A DNA stretch of 10,100 nt. Source: Rhizobiaceae bacterium (GTDB taxonomy: Bacteria > Pseudomonadota > Alphaproteobacteria > Rhizobiales > Rhizobiaceae). Below are positions 1 through 8,871 of the stretch, piece by piece (position 1 is the stretch's first letter; the number at the start of each line of letters is the position of its first letter). The notes under the pieces are model-generated. The model did not search any database. It was not told the origin of the DNA and saw only the letters and a program-made list of their open reading frames with translations. Both the position numbers and the translations under genes were made by a program. Where the stretch lies: contig CAJYRE010000076.1 of the NCBI GenBank assembly GCA_913776675.1, forward strand, positions 1-10,100, read 5' to 3'.

Positions 1-2
1 CA

Positions 3-2344
<2,342 letters not shown>

Positions 2345-2391
2345 TTATCCGCTCCGGTCATACCTGAAATCCGCCGAATGGGAAGATGGGA

Positions 2392-3216
2392 TCACACCCC
2401 AGCCCCATCCTCAACAGCTTGCTCAAGATCAATCCACGCCTTGAGCGGCAGATGATCGGATGCCATGCGGGCCAGCGGCGTATCATGCACATGCATGGCC
2501 CCGATCAGTCCCGGGCGATTGGCCATAATCCGGTCCAGCGCCAACACCGGCAGCCGGGCCGGAAAACTCGGCACCGGCGGCGGCAAGGGGCCAAACAGCG
2601 GCTCAAACCGCGTGAGTGCCGAGCCGGAGCCAAGCCGCCATTCATTAAAATCACCCATCAGCACGGTGGGACAATCCGTGCTTTCACGCATCAAATCCAG
2701 AATAAAGTCTGCCTGCTTGCGACGCGCCCAACGCAGCAGGCCAAGATGAGCGGCAATAATGCGCAAATCCCGCCCCTCGCCCAGATCAATCTCAGCCACC
2801 ACCGCACCGCGCGGCTCCAGCCCCGGCAAAACGAAGGGCCGCACCTGCTTGACCACCCCTTCCCGAAACAGCAGCACATTGCCACGCCAGCCGTGGCTTT
2901 TGGGCAAGCCTTGCACCGGCACACGGGTCAGGCCCGTTTCACCATGCAAACGGGCCAGATCCAGCAAGCCGCTGCGCTCACCAAAACGCTGATCCGCTTC
3001 TTGCAAGGCAATCACATCTGGCCCAATTTCACGGATCACATGCAGCACCCGCTCGGGATCAAACCGGCCATCATTGCCCACACATTTATGCACATTATAC
3101 GAGGCAACCAGCAGGCCCGCACCACGCTCTTCGGCCAGAGAGGCCGTCGTCCTGTTTCGGTGCTTGCGCAGCGAGGTCAGCATCTGTGACCGGAGAGAGG
3201 GTGTTTGAGTTTTCAT
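2392..3216 (-). CDS. Endonuclease/exonuclease/phosphatase (EEP) family protein
   Basis: A 274-residue metal-dependent phosphodiesterase of the EEP (DNase I-like) superfamily. The catalytic motifs are complete and in order: SYNVHKC (metal-associated Asn41), LQEADQRF (metal ligand Glu73), AAHLGL (His157), GDFNEW (Asp189, Asn191), LDRIM (Asp228) and SDHLPL (Asp254, catalytic His255). The superfamily covers nucleases, inositol-phosphate phosphatases and sphingomyelinase-like enzymes, so the substrate cannot be named from motifs. There is no signal peptide or membrane segment. The first 30 residues are polar and basic (LRKHRNR), which suggests a cytoplasmic protein or one peripherally bound to acidic lipid or nucleic acid. 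The ATG start is preceded by TTAGG with 5 nt spacing. The gene lies 46 bp after the PLD/cardiolipin synthase gene and 62 bp before ligA, so it is probably co-transcribed. A lipid phosphodiester or nucleic acid substrate is equally possible. Confidence 0.9.
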   Translation of the reverse strand: MKTQTPSLRSQMLTSLRKHRNRTTASLAEERGAGLLVASYNVHKCVGNDGRFDPERVLHVIREIGPDVIALQEADQRFGERSGLLDLARLHGETGLTRVPVQGLPKSHGWRGNVLLFREGVVKQVRPFVLPGLEPRGAVVAEIDLGEGRDLRIIAAHLGLLRWARRKQADFILDLMRESTDCPTVLMGDFNEWRLGSGSALTRFEPLFGPLPPPVPSFPARLPVLALDRIMANRPGLIGAMHVHDTPLARMASDHLPLKAWIDLEQAVEDGAGV

Positions 3217-3262
3217 GCAGACCTAACAACCATTCATCGCCTCAGAGAAACACCACCACAGC

Positions 3263-4711
3263 TTACAGATAAGGCGAGCCAAGCCACAGCACACGCTGCA
3301 ACAATTTGAGCAGAAACGGCTGTTTTTGCAACTCCGCCCTGGTCACCTCCTGCGCCGTGGCCATGCGCTCGGCAAAGCGGCTTTCGACAAAGGCGGCAAA
3401 ATCCGTATCATAGACTTCCAGATCGATCTCGAAATTCAGCCGCAAAGAGCGCGAGTCCATATTGGACGATCCCACAAAGGCCCAACGCCCATCCACCACC
3501 AGCAATTTGGAATGATCAAACGGGCCGGTTGAACGAAAAATGCGGCATCCATTTTTGAGAATCGGCTCAAACTGGCCATTCATGGCATGGCTGACAATGG
3601 CCAGATTGTTTTTGGAGGGAACGATGATTTCCACCGCAACACCCCGCCCCGCCGCTGTCGCCAAAGAGGCCAGAAACACCGAATCGGGCAGGAAGTACGG
3701 CGAAATGATCCGAATGGAACGCTTGGCCACCGAAAACGCACCCGTCAAAAGCTTATGATTGCTTTCCAGATGGGCGTCTGGCCCCGTTGCCACCACCCGC
3801 GCCAAACAATGATTGCCATCAGCGGATTCCGCAACCCTGATCTGCCAAGCCTCTTCTTCCAGTGCTTCGTCGGTTTCAAAGTGCCAATCATCGGCAGCAA
3901 CAGAAAAAATATCGGCAACAATCGGCCCTGTTGCTTTGAAATGCGTATCATGCGCCGCATCCGGGCCGGTAAACGCATCCCGAATATTCATGCCACCCAG
4001 AAAGGCCGTTGTGCCATCCACCACCAAAATCTTGCGGTGCGTGCGCAGATTGGCATAGGGCAGCCGCAACCCCATGATGACCTTGCCATTGAAGGCGGCA
4101 ACAGGCACACCACCCTCTTGCAAATACTGTACAATGCTGGGCACGCTGTAGCGTGCGCCCACCGCATCAATCAGCACCCGCACCTGCACACCGCGCCGAT
4201 GGGCGGCAATCAGCTTGTCCGCCAGAATCAGCCCGATACGGTCATGATCAAAAATATAGGTTTCCAGCAAAATACTGCGGCTTGCGGCATCAATGGCAGC
4301 CCCCATGGCGGCATAGGCTTCATCGCCTGTGAGCAGCGGAACCAGTTGATTGCCGGAGCTGATCGGGTGGCGTGAGACACGATCTCCCAGCCGCCGCAGC
4401 GCTTCCATGCGACCGCCAAACCGGCTTTCAATCACGCCCTCAGCCACCATATGCCGTGCCAATGCTGCGTTCAATCGGCGACGCTGGCGGGACCGTTTGG
4501 CAATATAAGACGCCCGCCGCATACGGTTGATGCCCGCCACGGCGTAAATCAACGGCCCGATAACCGGTGAGAGCAGAATAACCCCAACCCAGGCATTGGC
4601 CGAACGCACATCCCGCTTGTTCATCGCGGCATGGCTTGCCGCAACCACCCCCATCAACGTGGACACCACAGCCAGAACATGCGGCCAATAGGTGGAAAGC
4701 AGATCAAGCAT
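3263..4711 (-). CDS. cls: Cardiolipin synthase-type phospholipase D family protein
   Basis: Members of this family join two phosphatidylglycerols (or related lipids) into cardiolipin at the inner membrane. The 482-residue product has an N-terminal PLDc_N-type region with two hydrophobic segments (about 7-27 and 40-60; the second contains VGVILLSPVIGPLIYAVAG). A basic cytoplasmic stretch (KRSRQRRR) follows, then two PLD catalytic domains. Each domain has an intact HxKxxxxD motif: HRKILVVD at 225-232 with downstream GGMN, and HSKLLVVD at 400-407 with downstream GSSNMDSRS. Length and layout match bacterial Cls proteins of about 480 residues. An in-frame GTG lies at 4723, but AAAGAGG overlaps that codon and sits 11 nt before the ATG at 4711, so the ATG is preferred. 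It follows recN by about 100 bp and precedes the EEP gene by 46 bp. True cardiolipin synthase activity, rather than another phosphatidyltransferase or PLD activity, is inferred. Confidence 0.92.
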   Translation of the reverse strand: MLDLLSTYWPHVLAVVSTLMGVVAASHAAMNKRDVRSANAWVGVILLSPVIGPLIYAVAGINRMRRASYIAKRSRQRRRLNAALARHMVAEGVIESRFGGRMEALRRLGDRVSRHPISSGNQLVPLLTGDEAYAAMGAAIDAASRSILLETYIFDHDRIGLILADKLIAAHRRGVQVRVLIDAVGARYSVPSIVQYLQEGGVPVAAFNGKVIMGLRLPYANLRTHRKILVVDGTTAFLGGMNIRDAFTGPDAAHDTHFKATGPIVADIFSVAADDWHFETDEALEEEAWQIRVAESADGNHCLARVVATGPDAHLESNHKLLTGAFSVAKRSIRIISPYFLPDSVFLASLATAAGRGVAVEIIVPSKNNLAIVSHAMNGQFEPILKNGCRIFRSTGPFDHSKLLVVDGRWAFVGSSNMDSRSLRLNFEIDLEVYDTDFAAFVESRFAERMATAQEVTRAELQKQPFLLKLLQRVLWLGSPYL

Positions 4712-4722
4712 CCGGGTCGGCA

Positions 4723-4729
4723 CCTCTTT
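4723..4729 (-). promoter_or_regulatory. Shine-Dalgarno site of the cls-type gene
   Basis: AAAGAGG on the minus strand lies 11 nt before the ATG at 4711. Its final G is the first base of the alternative GTG start (4721-4723), so the two start choices are mutually exclusive in use of this site. Confidence 0.5.
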
Positions 4730-4775
4730 TTCGTATCATCGGAACAGGTGATTCCCTCATCGCTGATCCTTGATT

Positions 4776-4799
4776 TTCTTCACCACAAGATGGTGAGAA
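4776..4799 (-). other. Small stem-loop between recN and the cls-type gene
   Basis: CACCA (4781-4785) pairs with TGGTG (4791-4795) across a 5-nt loop. Flanking A/T-rich pairs extend the stem, with one bulged base. There is no run of T after the stem on the minus strand (it continues AAAATC), so it does not look like an intrinsic terminator. It may be only a weak pause or an mRNA processing structure. Confidence 0.3.
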
Positions 4800-4810
4800 A
4801 CCATCAGATT

Positions 4811-6484
4811 TCAACGATCTCCCGCCAAAAGCTTGGCGGCGGCAGCCCGCGCTTCATCCGTGACCGAGGCCCCGGCCAGCATACGGGCAATTTCCTCCAC
4901 ACGATGATCAGGCCCAATGGTGGCAACGCGGGTGGCAATCTTGTCGCTGCCGTCGCTGGCTGGTCCCTTGGAAATCAGCAGGTGGGTGGCGGCCCTTGCA
5001 GCCACCTGCGGCGCATGCGTCACAGAAAGCACCTGTACCCGATCCGACAGCCGTTTGAGGCGCTGGCCAATGGCATCGGCCACCGCACCGCCAACGCCCG
5101 TATCAATTTCATCAAACACCAGCGTGGGAGCAGAACCACGATCGGCCAGCGCCACCTTCAAGGCCAGCAGAAAGCGTGACAGCTCGCCGCCGGAGGCCAC
5201 TTTCATGATCGGGCCAGGACGTGTGCCAGGGTTGGTCTGCACATGAAATTCCACCACATCAATACCATCCGCAGAGGCCATCTCTGCATCCGCTGTCACC
5301 TGCACCATAAAGCGGGCACGTTCCAGCTTCAGGGCGGGCAATTCTGCCATCACCACATCGGCCAGCGCCGAGGCCGCATTCTGGCGCTTCTTTGAGAGCG
5401 CTTGCGCCGCCGCATCATAGATGGCCCGCGCCTCGCCGACGGCTTTTTCCAGCTTGCCCAGCTTGTCTTCACCGGCATCCAGATCGGCCAGATCGGCAAT
5501 CATCTTTTCTGCAAGCGCCGGAAGATCGGCAACCGCCACAGAATATTTCCGACCTGCGGCCCGCAGCGCAAACAGGCGCTCTTCCACCCGCTCCAGTTCG
5601 CGCGGATCAAACTCTGTCCGCCGCAGCGCAGACTCAACCTCCATCTGGGCGCTGGACAAGGTATCGAGAGCCGTGCCCAAGAGGCTGACGGTTTCTTCCA
5701 GCAATCCTGGCGCTTCGGCGCTTTTGCGCTCGAGCCTGCGCATCAGCGAGGCGATCAGCGGCACGGGAGAGGCATTGCCGTTGAGAAATTCGCTGGCTTC
5801 GGAAATATCACCGGCAATCCGCTCGGATTTCTGCATGCGGGAACGGCGCTCGGCCAGCTCTTCCTCTTCCCCATCCTGTGGCGCAAGCCCTTCCAGCTCT
5901 TCCACAGAGGCGCGCAGATAATCCGCTTCGCGGGCTGCGGCTTCCACCTTGGCCTTATGGGTTTTGAAACTGCGCTCGGCATCGCGCCAGCGGCGATAAT
6001 GATCGCCCAGCGCCGAGGCTTCCTCTGTCAAACCGGCAAAGGCATCCAGCAACATGCGGTGCGCAGCCGTATCCACCAGAGCGCGGTCATCATGCTGACC
6101 ATGGATTTCCACCAGATGCTGGCCCGCCTGCCGCATCAATTGCACACTCACGGCCTGATCGTTAATATAGGCGCGGGTGCGACCATCGGCCGATTGTATG
6201 CGGCGAAAAATCAGATCGCCATCATCATCAATGGTGTTTTCCCGCAAAAGCGCACGGGCCGGATGGGCCATAGGCACATCAAACACCGCCGTGACCTGCC
6301 CCTTGTCTTCACCATGGCGCACAAGGCCGCCATCGCCGCGCCCACCCAGAGCCAGCGACAGGCTATCAAGCAAAATCGACTTTCCCGCGCCCGTCTCCCC
6401 GGTCAACACGGAGAGGCCTGCGGAAAAGCCAAGATCAAGCCGCTCGATCAAGACAATGTCGCGGATCGAAAGCTGGACAAGCAT
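4811..6484 (-). CDS. recN: DNA repair protein RecN
   Basis: RecN is an SMC-like ATPase that acts early in recombinational repair of double-strand breaks. The 557-residue product starts in typical RecN fashion (MLVQLSIRDIVLIERLDLGF). It has a Walker A motif GETGAGKS at 29-36 and the HGQHDDRALV Q-loop region at about 128-137. A Glu/Arg/Ala-rich antiparallel coiled coil runs over about 160-385. The C-terminal ATPase half has ABC signature SGGELSRF (431-438), Walker B TLVFDEID (454-461) and switch His490 in SVTHAPQVAA. Length matches the family (about 550). The start codon is supported by family alignment more than by the weak AGAGATG upstream. The gap from the bamD stop is 46 bp with no terminator, suggesting co-transcription. 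No alphaproteobacterial LexA box (GTTC-N7-GTTC) is visible in that gap. Confidence 0.97.
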   Translation of the reverse strand: MLVQLSIRDIVLIERLDLGFSAGLSVLTGETGAGKSILLDSLSLALGGRGDGGLVRHGEDKGQVTAVFDVPMAHPARALLRENTIDDDGDLIFRRIQSADGRTRAYINDQAVSVQLMRQAGQHLVEIHGQHDDRALVDTAAHRMLLDAFAGLTEEASALGDHYRRWRDAERSFKTHKAKVEAAAREADYLRASVEELEGLAPQDGEEEELAERRSRMQKSERIAGDISEASEFLNGNASPVPLIASLMRRLERKSAEAPGLLEETVSLLGTALDTLSSAQMEVESALRRTEFDPRELERVEERLFALRAAGRKYSVAVADLPALAEKMIADLADLDAGEDKLGKLEKAVGEARAIYDAAAQALSKKRQNAASALADVVMAELPALKLERARFMVQVTADAEMASADGIDVVEFHVQTNPGTRPGPIMKVASGGELSRFLLALKVALADRGSAPTLVFDEIDTGVGGAVADAIGQRLKRLSDRVQVLSVTHAPQVAARAATHLLISKGPASDGSDKIATRVATIGPDHRVEEIARMLAGASVTDEARAAAAKLLAGDR

Positions 6485-6530
6485 GAGCGTTCACATCTCT
6501 TGAGCGACGATGAGGGATAACAGGATAGGA

Positions 6531-7403
6531 TCAGGATTCCTTGGTGAACAGCTTTTTGCCCGCCTTGGAAATCCACGATTCCTGACTTTCACTTGGCGAG
6601 ACACCACCGTTTTTCAGCAGGTCATAGCTGTCCTTGTACCATTTGCTGTCAGGATAGTTATGACCCAGCACAGCCGCCGCCGTTTGCGCTTCCTGCACCA
6701 CGCCCATGGCGTAATAAGCTTCAACCAGACGCGCCAAGGCCTCTTCAATCTGATTGGTGTTGGAATATTGCTCAACCACCACGCGGAAACGCTGAATGGC
6801 GGCCAGATATTCCTTACGCTCCAGATAGTAACGGCCAACCTGCATTTCCTTGCCAGCAAGCTGGTCGCGGGCAAAACGAATCTTGGCCTGCGCATCGGTG
6901 ACATATTCCGATGTCGGATAATCCTTCACCACCTTGGTCATGGCCTCGATGGTGCGGGTCGAAAATTTCTGATCCTGCGTGACACTGGCAATCTGCCGCC
7001 AATTGGACAAGCCAATCAGATATTGCACATAGGCTGCATCTTTGGTGCCGGGATAGAGGGTCAGATAACGATTGCCGCTGGCAATGGCATCCGAATATTG
7101 ATTCTGCCGGTATTTCACAAACGTACTCATGACCAGCGCCTTCTGCGACCAGTCAGAGAACGGATTCTGCTTATCCACGGCATCAAACTTGCGCCCGGCT
7201 TCAGCCAAATTGCCAGCCTTGATATTGGCAAGGCCCTGATTGTACAGCTTTTCCGGCGGATCGGTTTCCATACCCAGCTTGGTAATGTCGATATCCTTGT
7301 CCGTTCCGCAAGCCGTCAACAACGTGGCGGCCCCAAAGATAGACAAGCAAACAGCCGCAACACGTGCAGTTTGACAAACCATGGAAGACTTCACTTCACT
7401 CAT
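6531..7403 (-). CDS. bamD: Outer membrane protein assembly factor BamD (ComL) lipoprotein
   Basis: BamD is an essential lipoprotein of the BAM complex, which folds beta-barrel proteins into the outer membrane. The 290-residue precursor has a lipoprotein signal peptide: hydrophobic core [15 protein letters not shown] and lipobox LTAC, with the modified Cys at residue 32. Tetratricopeptide-like repeats follow: one at about 52-82 ([20 protein letters not shown]), one at about 89-120, and one at about 200-226 ([19 protein letters not shown]). Residue +2 after the Cys is Gly, not Asp, consistent with export to the outer membrane. The ATG at 7403 has only a weak GGGA-like site upstream. An in-frame ATG at 7382 would give a 25-residue signal peptide and is also possible. 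The gene follows lpxC after 227 bp that contains the lpxC terminator, and heads the run bamD-recN-cls-EEP-ligA. Confidence 0.95.
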   Translation of the reverse strand: MSEVKSSMVCQTARVAAVCLSIFGAATLLTACGTDKDIDITKLGMETDPPEKLYNQGLANIKAGNLAEAGRKFDAVDKQNPFSDWSQKALVMSTFVKYRQNQYSDAIASGNRYLTLYPGTKDAAYVQYLIGLSNWRQIASVTQDQKFSTRTIEAMTKVVKDYPTSEYVTDAQAKIRFARDQLAGKEMQVGRYYLERKEYLAAIQRFRVVVEQYSNTNQIEEALARLVEAYYAMGVVQEAQTAAAVLGHNYPDSKWYKDSYDLLKNGGVSPSESQESWISKAGKKLFTKES

Positions 7404-7463
7404 ACGACAGATCCCGATTGCAGCGGCGCTTCACAAGCCCTCGCGTCCGCAAGGCGTTTTTAG

Positions 7464-7491
7464 CCATAAAGACTAGCTAAGGGCAACGCAA
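7464..7491 (-). promoter_or_regulatory. Weak candidate promoter of bamD
   Basis: TTGCGT (minus strand, 7486-7491) and TTATGG (7464-7469) are separated by 16 bp, about 60 bp upstream of bamD. A promoter is expected here because lpxC ends in a strong terminator just upstream, but the match to the consensus is poor. Confidence 0.22.
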
Positions 7492-7521
7492 TGGTCATCA
7501 TTTAATGCATTTTTATGGCGA

Positions 7522-7535
7522 GGCATCAAAATGCC
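7522..7535. repeat. Perfect inverted repeat GGCAT-N4-ATGCC in the lpxC-bamD gap
   Basis: A 5-bp perfect stem with a 4-nt loop, not followed by a T run on the minus strand. It lies between the lpxC terminator and bamD. A second inverted repeat, AGCTT-TAT-AAGCT, lies at 7557-7569. Either could be a regulator-binding site or chance in this AT-richer spacer. Confidence 0.3.
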
Positions 7536-7582
7536 GTGTTTTCCAAGAGATTTCACAGCTTTATAAGCTCTTTAAACGCATC

Positions 7583-7612
7583 AAAATAAAAATGGCACCT
7601 GACGGTGCCATT
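7583..7612 (-). terminator. Intrinsic terminator of lpxC
   Basis: On the minus strand AATGGCACC (7604-7612) pairs perfectly with GGTGCCATT (7591-7599) around the 4-nt loop GTCA. The run TTTATTTT (7583-7590) follows at once. The stem starts about 20 nt after the lpxC stop. This separates lpxC transcription from bamD. Confidence 0.92.
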
Positions 7613-7630
7613 GAAAGACGTTGATTCGCC

Positions 7631-8587
7631 TCATGCTGTCCACGGCGCAAAGCCCGGCGCATTCACAGCCACGAACTCCCGCGCCCGTGCCTGACCACGG
7701 CGCGCACCGGGGGCCTCGACAATTTCATAAGCGCTGGCATCCGACAGAAGCGCCTTGAGAGCCATGGAATTCATCTTGTGACCACCGCGATAGGAGCGGT
7801 AAGCACCAATGAACTGCGCGCCCGCCAAGGCCAGATCGCCGACGGCATCCAATGTCTTGTGGCGGGCAAATTCGTCCGGGTAACGCAGCCCCTCAACATT
7901 GACCACCTTGTCATCATCCGAGATGACCACAGAATTTTCCAGCGAAGAGCCCAGTGCCAGACCAGCCGCCCACAGCCGCTCCACATCCCGCATAAAGCCG
8001 AAGGTACGCGCGCGCGACAGTTCACGCTTGAAGTTTTCCGCTGTCAAATCACCCTGCCAGGACTGGCGACCAATCAGCGGGCAATCGAAATCAATCTCGA
8101 CATCAAACCGTGTGCCTTCATAGGGACGGAACTCCGCCCAGGAAGCACCATTCTCAACGCGCACAGGCTTGACCACACGAATGTAGCGACGCTTCACATC
8201 CAGGGTAACAATGCCCGCCTGTTCAATGGCATCAATGTAAACGGCAGAACTGCCATCCATAACCGGGGTTTCAGGCCCGTCCACTTCAACAATCAGATTG
8301 TCCAGACCGAGCGAATAAATGGCAGCCATCACATGCTCAATGGTTGCCACCCAGTTCGCAGGCGAGAAACCAAGAACGGTGCTAAGATCGGTATTGCCCA
8401 CCTGCGAGGCAACGGCGCGCAGCTCAGTGACCGTGCCATTGGCATGCTGGCGATGGAACACAATGCCTGTATCCGCATCGGCTGGCAAAAAGCTCATGGT
8501 CACAGGCTGACCAGAATGCACACCAATACCCTTCAGGGTCGCTGGTCGAGCAAGCGTGGTCTGGAAGCTCAACAAACCGATTGCCAT
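7631..8587 (-). CDS. lpxC: UDP-3-O-acyl-N-acetylglucosamine deacetylase LpxC
   Basis: LpxC is the cytosolic zinc enzyme that removes the acetyl group from UDP-3-O-acyl-GlcNAc, the first committed step of lipid A synthesis. The 318-residue product has both LpxC domains. Zinc ligands are visible as the His of TIEHVMAA (His85), the His of RHKTLDAVGD (His243) and its Asp247. The catalytic Glu84 precedes His85, and His270 (GGHKMNS) is the conserved general-acid position. The N-terminal QTTLARPATLKGIGVHSG is typical. Two starts are possible four bases apart from each other: ATG at 8593 and ATG at 8587. GAAAGG (8597-8602) is 9 nt from the latter but only 3 nt from the former, so 8587 is chosen. The gene is isolated between two strong terminators and so must have its own promoter, unlike a simple read-through from ftsZ. 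The full-length protein has no missing key residue. Confidence 0.97.
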   Translation of the reverse strand: MAIGLLSFQTTLARPATLKGIGVHSGQPVTMSFLPADADTGIVFHRQHANGTVTELRAVASQVGNTDLSTVLGFSPANWVATIEHVMAAIYSLGLDNLIVEVDGPETPVMDGSSAVYIDAIEQAGIVTLDVKRRYIRVVKPVRVENGASWAEFRPYEGTRFDVEIDFDCPLIGRQSWQGDLTAENFKRELSRARTFGFMRDVERLWAAGLALGSSLENSVVISDDDKVVNVEGLRYPDEFARHKTLDAVGDLALAGAQFIGAYRSYRGGHKMNSMALKALLSDASAYEIVEAPGARRGQARAREFVAVNAPGFAPWTA

Positions 8588-8596
8588 GGACATTTA

Positions 8597-8602
8597 CCTT
8601 TC
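8597..8602 (-). promoter_or_regulatory. Shine-Dalgarno site of lpxC
   Basis: GAAAGG on the minus strand, 9 nt before the ATG at 8587 and 3 nt before the ATG at 8593. It favours the downstream ATG (product beginning MAIGLLSFQ). Confidence 0.6.
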
Positions 8603-8702
8603 ACATTACGAAAAGCCCGAAAACACAACACACGGGCCGCTCTTTTTTGAAAACCGCAACCAATCCCATTGTGAGACGGCACAGGTTCACTCTCTTGATT
8701 GG

Positions 8703-8731
8703 GGTATACGGTTTGAATCCTCACATTCCAA
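8703..8731 (-). promoter_or_regulatory. Candidate sigma-70-type promoter of lpxC
   Basis: On the minus strand TTGGAA (8726-8731) and TATACC (8703-8708) are separated by exactly 17 bp, each matching the vegetative consensus at four of six positions. It lies downstream of the ftsZ terminator. A start a few bases beyond the -10 element would give an lpxC leader of about 110 nt. The leader has only small hairpins (for example CAAT-GGG-ATTG at 8661-8671), and I recognise no riboswitch. Confidence 0.42.
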
Positions 8732-8784
8732 ATCAATGTTTCTTTCGGATTGTTACGAAGTCACCGGTTCCCGAAAACCTCAAT

Positions 8785-8862
8785 AAATCTGTGGATTACA
8801 GAGGATTTCTCACACGAAAAAACCCGGGTTTAGCAAACCCGGGTTTAAAAATCTGTGAATTA
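8785..8862. repeat. Pair of 14-bp direct repeats flanking the ftsZ terminator
   Basis: AAATCTGTGGATTA at 8785-8798 and AAATCTGTGAATTA at 8849-8862 match at 13 of 14 bases, one on each side of the terminator. The left copy overlaps a small inverted repeat (TCTGT-N5-ACAGA, 8788-8802). They may be a duplication scar or a paired binding site, and the function is unknown. Confidence 0.45.
8817..8846 (-). terminator. Intrinsic terminator of ftsZ
   Basis: AAACCCGGGTTT occurs twice (8820-8831 and 8835-8846) separated by 3 nt. Because the 12-mer is its own reverse complement, the two copies form a perfect 12-bp stem with a 3-nt loop. On the minus strand the stem runs into TTT, giving six T in a row after GGG. 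It begins about 25 nt after the ftsZ stop. Confidence 0.93.
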
Positions 8863-8871
8863 TTGAACCGA

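Noticed and set aside
6487..6502. A GTTC half-site upstream of recN as a LexA box
   Set aside because: The second half-site seven bases on is TTGA, not GTTC, so the pair does not fit the alphaproteobacterial consensus.
6512..6529. Sequence resembling the I-SceI homing endonuclease site (AGGGATAACAGG core)
   Set aside because: Only 14 of 18 positions match and the stretch falls in the short gap just after the bamD stop's antisense side, with no intron, intein or endonuclease gene nearby. Treated as chance.
5402..8650. Further long plus-strand frames opposite recN (5402-6520), bamD (6510-7463) and lpxC (7778-8650)
   Set aside because: Each is a shadow of a confident minus-strand gene, with composition typical of antisense translation and no family motif.
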